Below the pieces are notes generated by a model, which ran no database searches, was not told where the DNA came from, and saw only the letters and a program-made list of their open reading frames with translations. Made by a program: the position numbers and the translations under genes. Below are positions 1 to 7,204 of a stretch of DNA of 8,353 nt, piece by piece. Source of the stretch: Legionella sp. (GTDB taxonomy: Bacteria > Pseudomonadota > Gammaproteobacteria > Legionellales > Legionellaceae). How positions within the stretch are numbered: position 1 is the stretch's first letter; every line of letters begins with the position of its first letter. Location: positions 2,212 through 10,564 of the forward strand of contig DNVL01000065.1 of the NCBI GenBank assembly GCA_003507515.1, written 5' to 3'.

Positions 1-1
1 C

Positions 2-379
2 TTTCCATTAGAAGTAGATTACGTGCACGCAACGCGTTATCGAGGTGAGCTAACGGGTGGCGAGTTGCATTGGAAAGTCAGGCCTAGTATTGATTTAACA
101 GGTCGCACGGTTTTGGTCGTGGATGATATCCTCGATGGTGGGATTACCTTAGCAGCTATTCTTGCTGAGGTTAAATCGTTAGGTGCAGAGGCTGTGTATA
201 GTGCGGTATTGGTTGATAAATATCAGAAACGCGTAGAAAACGGTTTGAAGCATGCGGATTTCGTGGGCTTGCAGGTTGAAGATCATTATATTTTCGGTTA
301 CGGCATGGATTACAATGAATATTTACGCAATGCGCCCGGTATTTTTGTGGTGGCGCCTGAGCATGAGGCGATGGGTTAA
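2..379 (+). CDS. hpt: Hypoxanthine-guanine phosphoribosyltransferase, C-terminal part (5' end outside window)
   Basis: This purine-salvage enzyme joins hypoxanthine or guanine to PRPP to give IMP or GMP in the cytoplasm. About 125 residues are visible; the reading frame is open at the left edge, so the first visible in-frame GTG at 23 is an internal Val, not a start. The type I PRTase PRPP-binding signature [11 protein letters not shown] lies at visible residues 39-49, with the two adjacent Asp residues expected of the family. The stretch before it (HATRYRG, 9-15) fits the flexible loop that closes over PRPP. The C-terminal [20 protein letters not shown] resembles the end of proteobacterial HGPRTases, where aromatic and Asp residues hold the base. 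The gene ends in TAA and converges on the YkuD gene eight bases later. Another PRTase is possible, but the C-terminal block fits Hpt best. Confidence 0.88.
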   Translation, partial: FPLEVDYVHATRYRGELTGGELHWKVRPSIDLTGRTVLVVDDILDGGITLAAILAEVKSLGAEAVYSAVLVDKYQKRVENGLKHADFVGLQVEDHYIFGYGMDYNEYLRNAPGIFVVAPEHEAMG

Positions 380-395
380 GCGTTAGTTAAACGCT
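379..395. terminator. Small hairpin between convergent hpt and YkuD gene
   Basis: AGCGTT (379-384) and AACGCT (390-395) form a perfect 6-bp stem with a 5-base loop. The hairpin begins on the last base of the hpt stop codon, and the stop codon of the opposing gene lies in the loop. The downstream T-run on the plus strand is short and interrupted (CTGTTTA). This placement suits a weak shared terminator, but the stem is short and could be chance. Confidence 0.35.
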
Positions 396-1085
396 CTGTT
401 TAGCGGGAAATGGCTTGAGTGCTGTTGAAATTTGTTGATATAGCTCAGGAAGCCAGCGGGGTTGGGCAAAATTATTGGTTGCAGGTTTCGCTTGGCGTAG
501 GTCATTTGGCGCAATAATCAATTGCATATGGCTTAATCCAACACGGTGCGCTAGTAAAAAAAGTTGATCAATCCCTTTGTCACCAACAGCAAGACAGCCT
601 ACAGATAAGGCTTTTCCATGCAAAAAAATATTGCCTCCGAGTTGGCGTCTTCCATCTTTGCTGGCTTGCAAACGGTCGAAATTATTGGGGTAATTGATCA
701 TCATGGATAAGTGCATGGTACTAAATGGGTTTAGCGTCGTTAGACGATACACGCCCTCAGGAATCTGTCCGTCACGTTCTTTAAGTTTAGGCCCTAGACG
801 GCCGCTGAATGCCGTTAATGGGTAGGTATGAATATACTGCCAGGGTTGGTTTTCATTTTTAGCCCATAGTTGAATGCGCTGTTCCTTTTTAAAAGCCAAT
901 AAAGCGACCTCACGCGGCGGGTAGCTAATCCCTGCTTTAGTGAACCAGGATATCAATACAGGCTCAGTCCTCAGACCATAGCGTGTGATGGCATGTTCAA
1001 CGGCTTTATCCCAGTTTAATTTAGGTGCCATACCAAAACTCGTAGCGCTATTTAGAAATAAATATAAGACGATTAATCGATACAT
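387..1085 (-). CDS. Secreted YkuD-family (YafK-like) L,D-transpeptidase or amidase
   Basis: Predicted periplasmic peptidoglycan enzyme of 232 residues. A signal peptide covers residues 1-20 (MYR, hydrophobic core, cleavage near GMA). The catalytic YkuD motif is compressed: His156-Gly, then Ser-Val-Gly-Cys164, within HGKALSVGCLAVGD. With GRLGPKLKERDGQIPEGVYRL (95-115), this resembles the YafK/DpaA branch rather than the HGT-x-SHGC type in the other transpeptidase here. E. coli YafK detaches Braun lipoprotein from peptidoglycan; whether this protein forms, breaks or exchanges a bond cannot be told. In-frame starts at 1142 (TTG) and 1118 (ATG) would add 19 or 11 uncharged residues and lack a Shine-Dalgarno. 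The ATG at 1085 gives the best signal peptide and sits about 22 bases after a plausible transcription start, although its own ribosome site is also weak. The gene stands alone, divergent from the next one. Confidence 0.8.
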   Translation of the reverse strand: MYRLIVLYLFLNSATSFGMAPKLNWDKAVEHAITRYGLRTEPVLISWFTKAGISYPPREVALLAFKKEQRIQLWAKNENQPWQYIHTYPLTAFSGRLGPKLKERDGQIPEGVYRLTTLNPFSTMHLSMMINYPNNFDRLQASKDGRRQLGGNIFLHGKALSVGCLAVGDKGIDQLFLLAHRVGLSHMQLIIAPNDLRQAKPATNNFAQPRWLPELYQQISTALKPFPAKQSV

Positions 1086-1113
1086 AAGGCTTGTGAATAG
1101 CTGGAGGAGGCTA

Positions 1114-1142
1114 ATCATAACAAAAATAACCCAACGGAACAA
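1114..1142 (-). promoter_or_regulatory. Probable sigma70 promoter (extended -10) for the YafK-like gene
   Basis: Read on the minus strand, TTGTTC (1142-1137) is followed after exactly 17 bases by TATGAT (1119-1114), which matches 5 of 6 consensus -10 bases. TG precedes it with one base between, forming an extended -10 (TGTTATGAT). The -35 matches only 3 of 6, as is common with extended -10 elements. Transcription would begin near 1107, which would exclude the upstream TTG and ATG starts. Confidence 0.45.
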
Positions 1143-1371
1143 ATTTTTGATGTATTTGGGCTTCTAAAAAGCATTAGCCTTCCCCTCATGACCCGTCATA
1201 CTGATAGATTAAGTCTTTTTTTGATAAAACAAAAGAGGCTATGCAGTCCTATTATGCAACAACGCCTTGTGATCTGGCGGGGGTAGCGTAAGCGGTTTGT
1301 TTTTTTGCAGGACTGGTGTTTTTTAACGTCTAAATATGACGTACTATGAAAGATGGAAAGGATGCGTAAAC

Positions 1372-1377
1372 AGGAGG
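1372..1377 (+). promoter_or_regulatory. Perfect Shine-Dalgarno that sets the start of the secreted protein gene
   Basis: AGGAGG lies 8 bases before the ATG at 1386. It decides for this start over the in-frame ATG at 1353, which has no ribosome site and would put extra residues ahead of the signal peptide. Confidence 0.8.
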
Positions 1378-1385
1378 TTTTTACC

Positions 1386-2123
1386 ATGCAGAATTCATTC
1401 AATAGGCCATGCAAAAGCAAATTATCTGCTTTTCGATATCACAAGACGGCTGTCTTTTTATTCGTACTGTTGTTAGGCCTGCCCATGGTCTCGCAATCAA
1501 TGGATAAAGACAATCTGCGTGGGTTGAGGTATTGCGAAATCATTCTCGCCAAAACGCGACTGACTTTTTCAGTTTATACCACAATAGGTCTTAATGATTG
1601 TCCTGACGCGGCATGGGAGAAAATAACAACAACGTCGATCAAACAGGTAACTGGCTCTTATTTTGTCCATTTAAATGGCCCTCGTTTCTTTTTGATGAAT
1701 GGTGTGCGTCATACGGCTTTCGTGGATCGCAATATCGTTACGCTCGGCGGGCTTGAAATGCGTGAGGCCGGCGTTTTGCATTTGAGTCTTATCGATCTGA
1801 TGAGAGGAGCTGCACCCTATCGTGAGCATGCTGTAGATAGGCAAACCACGTGGGTTTATAAAGTAGGATATCCGGTATATGAATTGCTGGGACCTCAGGG
1901 ACAGGTTTTTGTCATGCAATCGTATAGCATTGAAAAAAGCCCGTTGACGGAAGCGCAGTTGGCCGGGTTGGGGGACGTGTTAACATTGCCGCACGGTTGG
2001 CATTTTCGGACTGGTGTGCTGAAAAAAGATCATTATTTGACTGCAATCGACAACAAGGCAGTCGTCATTCAGGACAACCTTCTCAATACGTATCAATTGG
2101 CAACGAACGATTTTTTGGGGTAA
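1386..2123 (+). CDS. Conserved secreted protein of unknown function
   Basis: A 245-residue protein exported by an N-terminal signal: charged stretch with K10, K12, R17 and K20, hydrophobic core about 22-34, and likely cleavage after SQS near residue 38. I do not recognise a named domain. The mature part has the look of a conserved proteobacterial hypothetical family, as I recall it: RYCEIILA (48-55), GLNDCPDAAWEKI (68-80), LNGPRFFLM (96-104), GGLEMRE (121-127), WVYKVGYPVYELLGPQGQVFVMQSYS (156-181) and LPHGWHFRTGVL (201-212). The only two cysteines after the signal, C50 and C72, could form a disulfide in the periplasm. There is no lipobox and no transmembrane segment after the signal. The gene is monocistronic and converges on the lssY-like gene 13 bases on. 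Alternating hydrophobic stretches suggest a mainly beta fold; a binding or sensing role is only a guess. Confidence 0.8.
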   Translation: MQNSFNRPCKSKLSAFRYHKTAVFLFVLLLGLPMVSQSMDKDNLRGLRYCEIILAKTRLTFSVYTTIGLNDCPDAAWEKITTTSIKQVTGSYFVHLNGPRFFLMNGVRHTAFVDRNIVTLGGLEMREAGVLHLSLIDLMRGAAPYREHAVDRQTTWVYKVGYPVYELLGPQGQVFVMQSYSIEKSPLTEAQLAGLGDVLTLPHGWHFRTGVLKKDHYLTAIDNKAVVIQDNLLNTYQLATNDFLG

Positions 2124-2128
2124 ATACA

Positions 2129-2150
2129 TTTTAACATCAATCGGTTAAAA
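2129..2150. terminator. AT-rich inverted repeat between convergent genes
   Basis: TTTTAAC (2129-2135) and GTTAAAA (2144-2150) form a perfect 7-bp stem around an 8-base loop, straddling the stop of the lssY-like gene and just past the stop of the secreted protein gene. Position and symmetry fit a bidirectional terminator, but the stem is nearly all A-T and thermodynamically weak. Confidence 0.25.
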
Positions 2151-4188
2151 CGGACTCTTTCATCATAAGAATTTCCGGCTGTTCATTGACCGGCAGCCCT
2201 TTTATTTGTTTGTTCGCTAATGGGGTGATTTCAAACTCAAAGTCATCTAGCCCCTGCACAATATGGGTAAAAAGCGTTCGTCTTCCTGTCTTATTCTCAT
2301 TGGCTTTCGAGGTGCTTTGAAGATAAATGACACTTCCGAGCCAGATAGGTTGACTAATATCCCTTAAATGGTAATTCGAACGCCATAACCGCAGAATATA
2401 CATGGCTTCTCCTTTGCTTAACGGGTAGGTCATGATCAATTCAGGCTTTTTATTGAGGTATAGTTGTGCCATTAAGGGCAATTTTTTTGTTGAATATTGT
2501 CCTCCAGCGCGTAAGAGTAGTGAGTAAAATAATGAATCGGTTTGTTTTTTCCATCCTTGTTTTGTCAATGCATGTTCGAATGCGCTCAGTGTCCCGAGAT
2601 ATTGAATGTTAAATAGACCTATTCGTTGTCCAATACGGTTTGTCGTGAAAACGGGGAGCAATGGTTCTGTTTGGTTCCACCAGGCGTGATGGGTTAAAAC
2701 GAATTGCTGGCGATATGGGGCGTGATCAAGCACCGCTTTTTTAAAATAGCGTATCGACGTTATGGCGGTGGTGAGCAGTAATATGAGGCTAGTAAAAATA
2801 ATGAATACCTGAGCGCGTGAGTGGGTTGAAGGAGTGGTTGTGCCGCGCCGAAATAGTATCCAATGCGAAAGACTCAATGTGATGCCCATGAGGTATGCCA
2901 TCGAGACGCTTGTAGCCCAATAGTCACCCAAATAGAGAAATGCAAGCCCTCCGAACAGTAGAATAATGAGAAGCCCACAGCTGAATATGAGCATGACGAC
3001 TGTTCGGTGGTAAGTTTGAGCGTAGGAGATTAAAAAACCAAAAAGAGCGGTAGCGAAGGTTAGACTGGATGCAGTAAACAATGGTGTGAAACGCTGATGT
3101 AATGGGTCTTGGGGTATGGGGATATAAATATACGGGGTGAGAACCCAAGTCAGTATGCTACAGGTGAAGACCAAGCTTATCCAGTAGCGCAGCAGGCGCC
3201 AATCGCGAGAATAGATAGTATACAGCGAGACGCACAATGCAAGAGCGAGCAAAGGCAATGGGTGAATAAAAAATCCCATCACAATAAAAAATGCGTCGAA
3301 TGATTGTGTACGCAAGCTCTGTAAAAAAAGATAGCATGCCTTATTGATTCCAGCTACCCATGAACCTTGCCTCACCAAAAAAATGAGCCCGATCGTTAAT
3401 AACAAAACGAACAATGTGATCAGTAAGTTCTCTGTTGCGTATTTTTTTATTGGCTTGTTTTTTGGGGATAACTTTTTTATAAAGCAACGAAATGGTGCAT
3501 TTTGCGCAGCCCAATCCCAAAACCGATTTAATTGTATCCCTACCACATGGCTTGCATGTCGAAATACCCATTGCATGCCTATACTAACAAGCCAAACCGC
3601 TACCAATAGTGCAAGAATCAGCATGAACAGGCGCGTAGCACGTTCAGTCGATAGCTCACTGCTGGCGGCTCCGATTAATACTCCGGGCATGACATATAAA
3701 AGAGCCCATCCAATGGCAGACACGATATTCGCGAATAAAAAATACCATTGATTCATGTGCAGCATGCCTGCAATCACTGGAATGATGGAGCGCAGAGGAC
3801 CAAAAAAACGACCAATAATGACGCTTTTCCCCCCATGTCGCGCAAAATATGCTTTGCCATACTGAAGCCATTCGGGGTATCGGCGAAAAGGCCACTTGTT
3901 TTCTAAATGATCACTGAAAATGTAGCCTAAGGTATAGCTGGCACTGTCTCCGGCAACGGCTCCCAAAGTGGCTGCAAAAAAAGTGAATCCAATGTCCAAA
4001 ACACCGGAGCCCGCCAGAATACCAATGGCGGTCATGGTCACGGATCCTGGAATAATACTGCCAATAATCGCAAGGGATTCTGTAAAGGAGATTAAGCCTG
4101 TAATCAACAAGGCCCAGCTTGGGTTTGCGTGTAACCATAAGGTGAGAGGTTGCACGTAATCTGTAAATAAATGCATGGTATTCAGCAT
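2137..4188 (-). CDS. DedA / degenerate PAP2 / LssY C-terminal fusion membrane protein
   Basis: A 683-residue inner-membrane protein with three parts. Residues ~25-205 are a DedA (SNARE-associated) domain, with the re-entrant-loop features E37, IIPGS (45-49) and [17 protein letters not shown] (126-142). DedA proteins are linked to lipid scrambling or undecaprenyl-phosphate recycling. Residues ~255-450 are about six membrane segments laid out like a PAP2 lipid phosphatase, but its signature residues are missing. Residues ~505-625 match the soluble LssY C-terminal domain ([15 protein letters not shown] 534-548, [12 protein letters not shown] 613-624), named from the Legionella lss locus. The ATG at 4188 overlaps the end of lipB by 7 bases, implying translational coupling; an in-frame ATG at 4176 is the alternative start. 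It is the last gene of the dacA-ybeD-lipB operon. Substrate unknown; a lipid carrier is the most reasonable inference. I left the symbol empty because orthology to Legionella lssY itself is not shown. Confidence 0.85.
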   Translation of the reverse strand: MLNTMHLFTDYVQPLTLWLHANPSWALLITGLISFTESLAIIGSIIPGSVTMTAIGILAGSGVLDIGFTFFAATLGAVAGDSASYTLGYIFSDHLENKWPFRRYPEWLQYGKAYFARHGGKSVIIGRFFGPLRSIIPVIAGMLHMNQWYFLFANIVSAIGWALLYVMPGVLIGAASSELSTERATRLFMLILALLVAVWLVSIGMQWVFRHASHVVGIQLNRFWDWAAQNAPFRCFIKKLSPKNKPIKKYATENLLITLFVLLLTIGLIFLVRQGSWVAGINKACYLFLQSLRTQSFDAFFIVMGFFIHPLPLLALALCVSLYTIYSRDWRLLRYWISLVFTCSILTWVLTPYIYIPIPQDPLHQRFTPLFTASSLTFATALFGFLISYAQTYHRTVVMLIFSCGLLIILLFGGLAFLYLGDYWATSVSMAYLMGITLSLSHWILFRRGTTTPSTHSRAQVFIIFTSLILLLTTAITSIRYFKKAVLDHAPYRQQFVLTHHAWWNQTEPLLPVFTTNRIGQRIGLFNIQYLGTLSAFEHALTKQGWKKQTDSLFYSLLLRAGGQYSTKKLPLMAQLYLNKKPELIMTYPLSKGEAMYILRLWRSNYHLRDISQPIWLGSVIYLQSTSKANENKTGRRTLFTHIVQGLDDFEFEITPLANKQIKGLPVNEQPEILMMKESVLTD

Positions 4189-4790
4189 CCAAAAAGGGAG
4201 ATGAAATGGGTTATGAATTGTGCTTCGACCTCTTCAATCGTTACCTTGGGGACATAATTTTGAATCTGAGTCATTTGGAGTTGCGCTAGTCCACATGGAT
4301 TAATGTTAGAAAAAGGGGTTAAGTCCATGGCTACATTGAGGGCGATGCCATGATACGTACAACCATTTTTTACGCGCAAGCCAATGGATGCTATTTTTTT
4401 ATTGCCTACATAAACCCCAGGAGCGCCGGCGCGTGTGCTGGCAACAATACGAAAATGCCCTAATACATCAATTAAAATGCGTTCTAATTGACAAACAAAC
4501 GTTCGGATTCCTAGGTCACGCCGGCTTATGTTCATGAGTGTATATCCAATCAACTGCCCAGGTCCATGGTAGGTGACTTGGCCGCCTCTGTCTGCTTGGA
4601 TAATGGGTATGTCTTGGGTATTTTGCAAAATATGTTCGGGTTTTCCGGCCTGACCTTGGGTGTAAACGGCTGGATGCTGCAGCAACCAGAGCTCGTCGAG
4701 GGTGTGAATATCCCGCTCAACTGTAAAACGCTTCATATCAGCCCAGACGGCGTTATATGCCTGTGTGCCTAGATGTCGAACGGTGACCAT
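4182..4790 (-). CDS. lipB: Lipoyl(octanoyl) transferase LipB
   Basis: Transfers the octanoyl group from octanoyl-ACP to the lipoyl domains of 2-oxoacid dehydrogenases and the glycine cleavage H protein in the cytoplasm, the first step of endogenous lipoate synthesis. At 202 residues it has the usual length. The family signature [13 protein letters not shown] is at 68-80. The catalytic pair is present: Lys132 in [11 protein letters not shown] and Cys166 in INPCG, which carries the acyl-thioester. TYHGIALNV (145-153) is also typical. Its ATG shares one base with the ybeD stop (TAATG), so translation is probably coupled. In many gammaproteobacteria lipA follows lipB; here the DedA/LssY gene follows instead, and lipA is not in the window. 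Confidence 0.96.
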   Translation of the reverse strand: MVTVRHLGTQAYNAVWADMKRFTVERDIHTLDELWLLQHPAVYTQGQAGKPEHILQNTQDIPIIQADRGGQVTYHGPGQLIGYTLMNISRRDLGIRTFVCQLERILIDVLGHFRIVASTRAGAPGVYVGNKKIASIGLRVKNGCTYHGIALNVAMDLTPFSNINPCGLAQLQMTQIQNYVPKVTIEEVEAQFITHFISLFGC

Positions 4791-5035
4791 TAAAGCACCA
4801 TCTTGATGTCCGGGTGTTTCGTTAACTCAAGATATAGGGCATCAAGGGTTGCTTGATCCTGAGCGTCTACTGTTACCGTCATAGCAATGTAGTTTTTTTT
4901 TGGACTGTGTTGTTTTCGTATCGAGTCAATATGAATGTCGGGATAATGTGTGCGCGTGATATTTTCAATGTCCGTCACAAAGGACGGACTATTTAGGCCT
5001 ATGATTTTAATGGGAAATCTGCAGGGGAAGTCCAT
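4790..5035 (-). CDS. ybeD: YbeD/DUF493 family small protein
   Basis: An 81-residue cytoplasmic protein of the DUF493 family, with an ACT-like ferredoxin fold in E. coli YbeD. The function is not settled. Position and sequence support the call: [11 protein letters not shown] at the N-terminus, [11 protein letters not shown] in the middle, then [18 protein letters not shown] ending exactly as E. coli YbeD does (MVL), and it lies between dacA and lipB as in enterics. I chose the ATG at 5035 because it overlaps the dacA stop as TAATG, matching the next junction. The alternative TTG at 5050 would add five residues and has no better ribosome site. There is no strong Shine-Dalgarno, which agrees with coupling to dacA translation. 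Confidence 0.9.
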   Translation of the reverse strand: MDFPCRFPIKIIGLNSPSFVTDIENITRTHYPDIHIDSIRKQHSPKKNYIAMTVTVDAQDQATLDALYLELTKHPDIKMVL

Positions 5036-6252
5036 TATGAACCAAACCAACGTTTGAACATCAGCTTCACTGAGTCGGTTGCTGCCGTGATAAACCCGCC
5101 TTTCTGAGCACTTTCTAACGCATAGAGAGGTCGGCTCCCAATGACGTTGCCATCGAATTTAATGATTAATTCACCGATGGTATCTCCTTTTTGAATTGGC
5201 GCTTCTAAATATTTAGGTATTTTTGTGCTGATGCTTAACCGTTGATACTGGCCCGCAGGAATGGTAACAAATTGATCGGATACCAAGCCCACAGAGACCT
5301 CCTGGGTGGTTCCTTTGTAAAGGGGGATTTTACTGATGCTGGTTCCTGATTTGTACAACGCATGCGTTTCAAAAAAACGGAAGCCATAGTTTAGTAAACG
5401 CTCACTGTCATCTGCACGAGCCGTGTCAGTGGGTGAATTTAATACGACGGCTATCAGTCTCATGTTATCACGTTTTGCGGATGAGACTAAGCAGAAGCCC
5501 GCTTCATTTGTATGCCCTGTTTTTAGACCATCCACTTGGTTGTCACGCCATAATAAACGATTGCGGTTTGGCTGACGAATGCCATTAAATGTAAACCATT
5601 TCTGTTTATACCAGTGATAATATTGCGGAAAGTCGTTTATTAACGAACGGCCTAAAATAGCAAGATCTTTTGCAGAAGTGTAGTGATCTTTGTCTGGCAG
5701 GCCTGTACTGTCCGTAAAGTGACTGTTATTCATCCCTAAATTTTTTGCTTGATGATTCATGATTTCCGTGAAACCTGATTCACTGCTTCCAAGATGTTCC
5801 GCCATTGCAACACAGGCATCATTGCCAGAGTCTACGATGATTCCTTTTAATAGGTCTTCAACGCTGACTTGTTGCCCTTCTTTGACAAACATGCGCGAGC
5901 CACCTATTTTCCATGCCTCTTGACTGACGCGGACTTGGTCTGTGAGGTGGATTTGCTCATTGCGAAGTGCGTTAGACACCACATAAAGGGTCATCATTTT
6001 GGTTAAACTGGCCGGTGGCATTCGCTCTTCGCTATTTTTTTCAGCAATGATTTTACCGCTGTTTACATCGATAAGGATATACGCCTTTGCATTGAGCGAG
6101 GGAGCGGCAGGCGTTATCAGCGGGCTGCTATTCACACCGGATGGTTGAGTGAGATCATTATTCAGGGGCGGATTTGCATAGAACAGAGTAGGGTTAACTC
6201 CAATGGCAACGAACAGCAATGTTTTTGCTAATAAATAAGATGATTTGGTCAT
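5035..6252 (-). CDS. dacA: D-alanyl-D-alanine carboxypeptidase, PBP5/6 type
   Basis: A low-molecular-weight penicillin-binding protein that removes the terminal D-Ala from peptidoglycan pentapeptides in the periplasm. The signal peptide is about residues 1-26, with cleavage near FYA-NPP. All three peptidase S11 motifs are present: S82-L-T-K85 (nucleophile Ser82), S142-G-N144, and K244-T-G-H-T. The PBP5 C-terminal beta domain follows at about 295-385. The last ~17 residues (TAATDSVKLMFKRWFGS) form the amphipathic membrane anchor expected of PBP5. A Ser/Pro-rich linker (about 37-52) precedes the catalytic domain. The ATG has AGGTGG at 6262-6257, four bases away. It is the first gene of a four-gene operon and its 3' end overlaps ybeD by one base. 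It could be named dacC in some schemes; activity is not in doubt. Confidence 0.95.
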   Translation of the reverse strand: MTKSSYLLAKTLLFVAIGVNPTLFYANPPLNNDLTQPSGVNSSPLITPAAPSLNAKAYILIDVNSGKIIAEKNSEERMPPASLTKMMTLYVVSNALRNEQIHLTDQVRVSQEAWKIGGSRMFVKEGQQVSVEDLLKGIIVDSGNDACVAMAEHLGSSESGFTEIMNHQAKNLGMNNSHFTDSTGLPDKDHYTSAKDLAILGRSLINDFPQYYHWYKQKWFTFNGIRQPNRNRLLWRDNQVDGLKTGHTNEAGFCLVSSAKRDNMRLIAVVLNSPTDTARADDSERLLNYGFRFFETHALYKSGTSISKIPLYKGTTQEVSVGLVSDQFVTIPAGQYQRLSISTKIPKYLEAPIQKGDTIGELIIKFDGNVIGSRPLYALESAQKGGFITAATDSVKLMFKRWFGS

Positions 6253-6367
6253 GAATCCACCTAAGGATGAAAATTAGCTTATGTTATCACAAGGGTAATC
6301 CACCAACCAAATGACAAATGCTTATTTTGACGATATATTACGAAAAAAATAACAGGGAAATTGAGTG
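6253..6367. promoter_or_regulatory. Divergent dacA/rlpA intergenic region with an rlpA promoter
   Basis: For rlpA, ATGACA (6311-6316), 17 bases, then TATATT (6334-6339) each match 5 of 6 sigma70 consensus bases, predicting transcription from about 6346. AGGGA at 6354-6358 is the ribosome site, 9 bases before the ATG at 6368. For dacA no equally good promoter is visible; the best minus-strand guess is TTGGTT with TAACAT at 18-base spacing. No clear operator was seen. Confidence 0.6.
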
Positions 6368-7204
6368 ATGCGATATTTATTGCTAATCAGCTTCATTTTA
6401 TTGGCGAGTTGCCAGTCAAATCAACAGACTGATCCAGAAGGTCCCTTGCCTCAAAAGCAAACTCGCTTGCCACAGAAAAAAATAATACACACCCCTGATG
6501 TGAGAAATGATATCTGGCATCGCCAGCAGGATGGTCCACCGCCAGGGCCATTGCCGAATAAATTCAAGAAAGTATTGCCGGTTAATGAGCCGTTGAGCCG
6601 CTATGGAAATCCGGATGCATATCATGTAGATGGACAAACCTATCAAGTGTTAACCAGTTCTAGTGGCTATCGAACACGAGGATTGGCCTCTTGGTATGGA
6701 ACTAAATTTCATGAGATGCGAACATCAAGCGGTGAGATGTATAATATGTACGCACTGACTGCAGCACACAAAACATTGCCTATTCCATGCTATGTGAAAG
6801 TCAAAAACCTAGATAACGGTCGCACGGCTATTGTGAAAGTGAACGACAGAGGCCCGTTTCATACGGGGCGCGTTATTGATTTGTCTTATGCGGCAGCAGC
6901 CAAGTTGGGTTTATTTCCAAAGGGAACGGCGCGTGTCGAGATTGAGGCATTAACTATCAAAGGTGATAAAGGAGCACGTGCGGCTCACTATTACCTTCAG
7001 GCCGGTGCCTTTAATTCGAGCCCATTGGCTGAAGCATTGCGCGTCAAATTGTCAAAAATAACACCGTCCCCTGTTTTTATTGAAAAATACCAACACCGTT
7101 TTATTGTAAGAGTGGGTCCTTTTGCAAACAGAGGCATGACGGATAATTTAAAACGAGCCCTGGTGAAACATGGGGTGACAGGATCTTTTTCCGTGTTGAT
7201 GTAG
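6368..7204 (+). CDS. rlpA: Septal ring lytic transglycosylase RlpA, lipoprotein
   Basis: A 278-residue outer-membrane lipoprotein. The lipobox LASC puts the lipidated Cys at residue 15, followed by a Pro/Gln-rich linker to about residue 70. The double-psi beta-barrel domain spans about 104-195: LASWYG (106-111), TSSGEMYNMYALTAAHKTLP (119-138), VNDRGPFHTGRVIDLS (158-173). Glu123, His134 and Asp160 match the catalytic positions of Pseudomonas RlpA, which cleaves glycan strands lacking stem peptides. A SPOR domain (about 206-278, starting HYYLQAGAF) should bind denuded glycan and direct it to the division septum. The catalytic residues are kept, so it is predicted active. A GTG three bases upstream is in frame, but the ATG at 6368 has the better ribosome spacing. 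It is divergent from dacA; in many relatives the two are co-directional. Confidence 0.93.
   Translation: MRYLLLISFILLASCQSNQQTDPEGPLPQKQTRLPQKKIIHTPDVRNDIWHRQQDGPPPGPLPNKFKKVLPVNEPLSRYGNPDAYHVDGQTYQVLTSSSGYRTRGLASWYGTKFHEMRTSSGEMYNMYALTAAHKTLPIPCYVKVKNLDNGRTAIVKVNDRGPFHTGRVIDLSYAAAAKLGLFPKGTARVEIEALTIKGDKGARAAHYYLQAGAFNSSPLAEALRVKLSKITPSPVFIEKYQHRFIVRVGPFANRGMTDNLKRALVKHGVTGSFSVLM

Larger units (their letters stand above)
1086..1385. other. 300-base gene-free region between two divergent genes
   Basis: No reading frame here looks coding. Besides the minus-strand promoter and the ribosome site of the next gene, there are three small inverted repeats: ATGAC-CC-GTCAT at 1188-1199, ACGTC-N7-GACGT at 1326-1342, and distant arms CAGTCCT (1244-1250) with AGGACTG (1309-1315). 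Several T-runs also occur (around 1216, 1299 and 1319). I could not pick a convincing plus-strand promoter: the best -10 candidates, TATGAC at 1335 and TACTAT at 1342, lack a good -35. Confidence 0.5.

Noticed and set aside
1188..1286. Short plus-strand reading frame starting ATG ACC CGT in the gene-free region (about 32 codons)
   Set aside because: No ribosome site, no recognisable product, and its start codon lies inside a small palindrome; likely chance.
1295..1325. T-rich stretches that might be an intrinsic terminator
   Set aside because: No GC-rich stem sits immediately before either T-run on the plus strand, and no plus-strand gene ends nearby.
3344..3751. Plus-strand 135-residue reading frame inside the DedA/LssY gene
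   Set aside because: It lies antisense to a well-supported membrane protein; its cysteine- and asparagine-rich translation resembles the shadow of hydrophobic codons and matches no family.
2137..4188. Possible recent gene fusion or frameshift in the 683-residue protein
   Set aside because: The frame is uninterrupted, and DedA-PAP2-LssY architectures of similar length are known; only the lost PAP2 residues are unusual.
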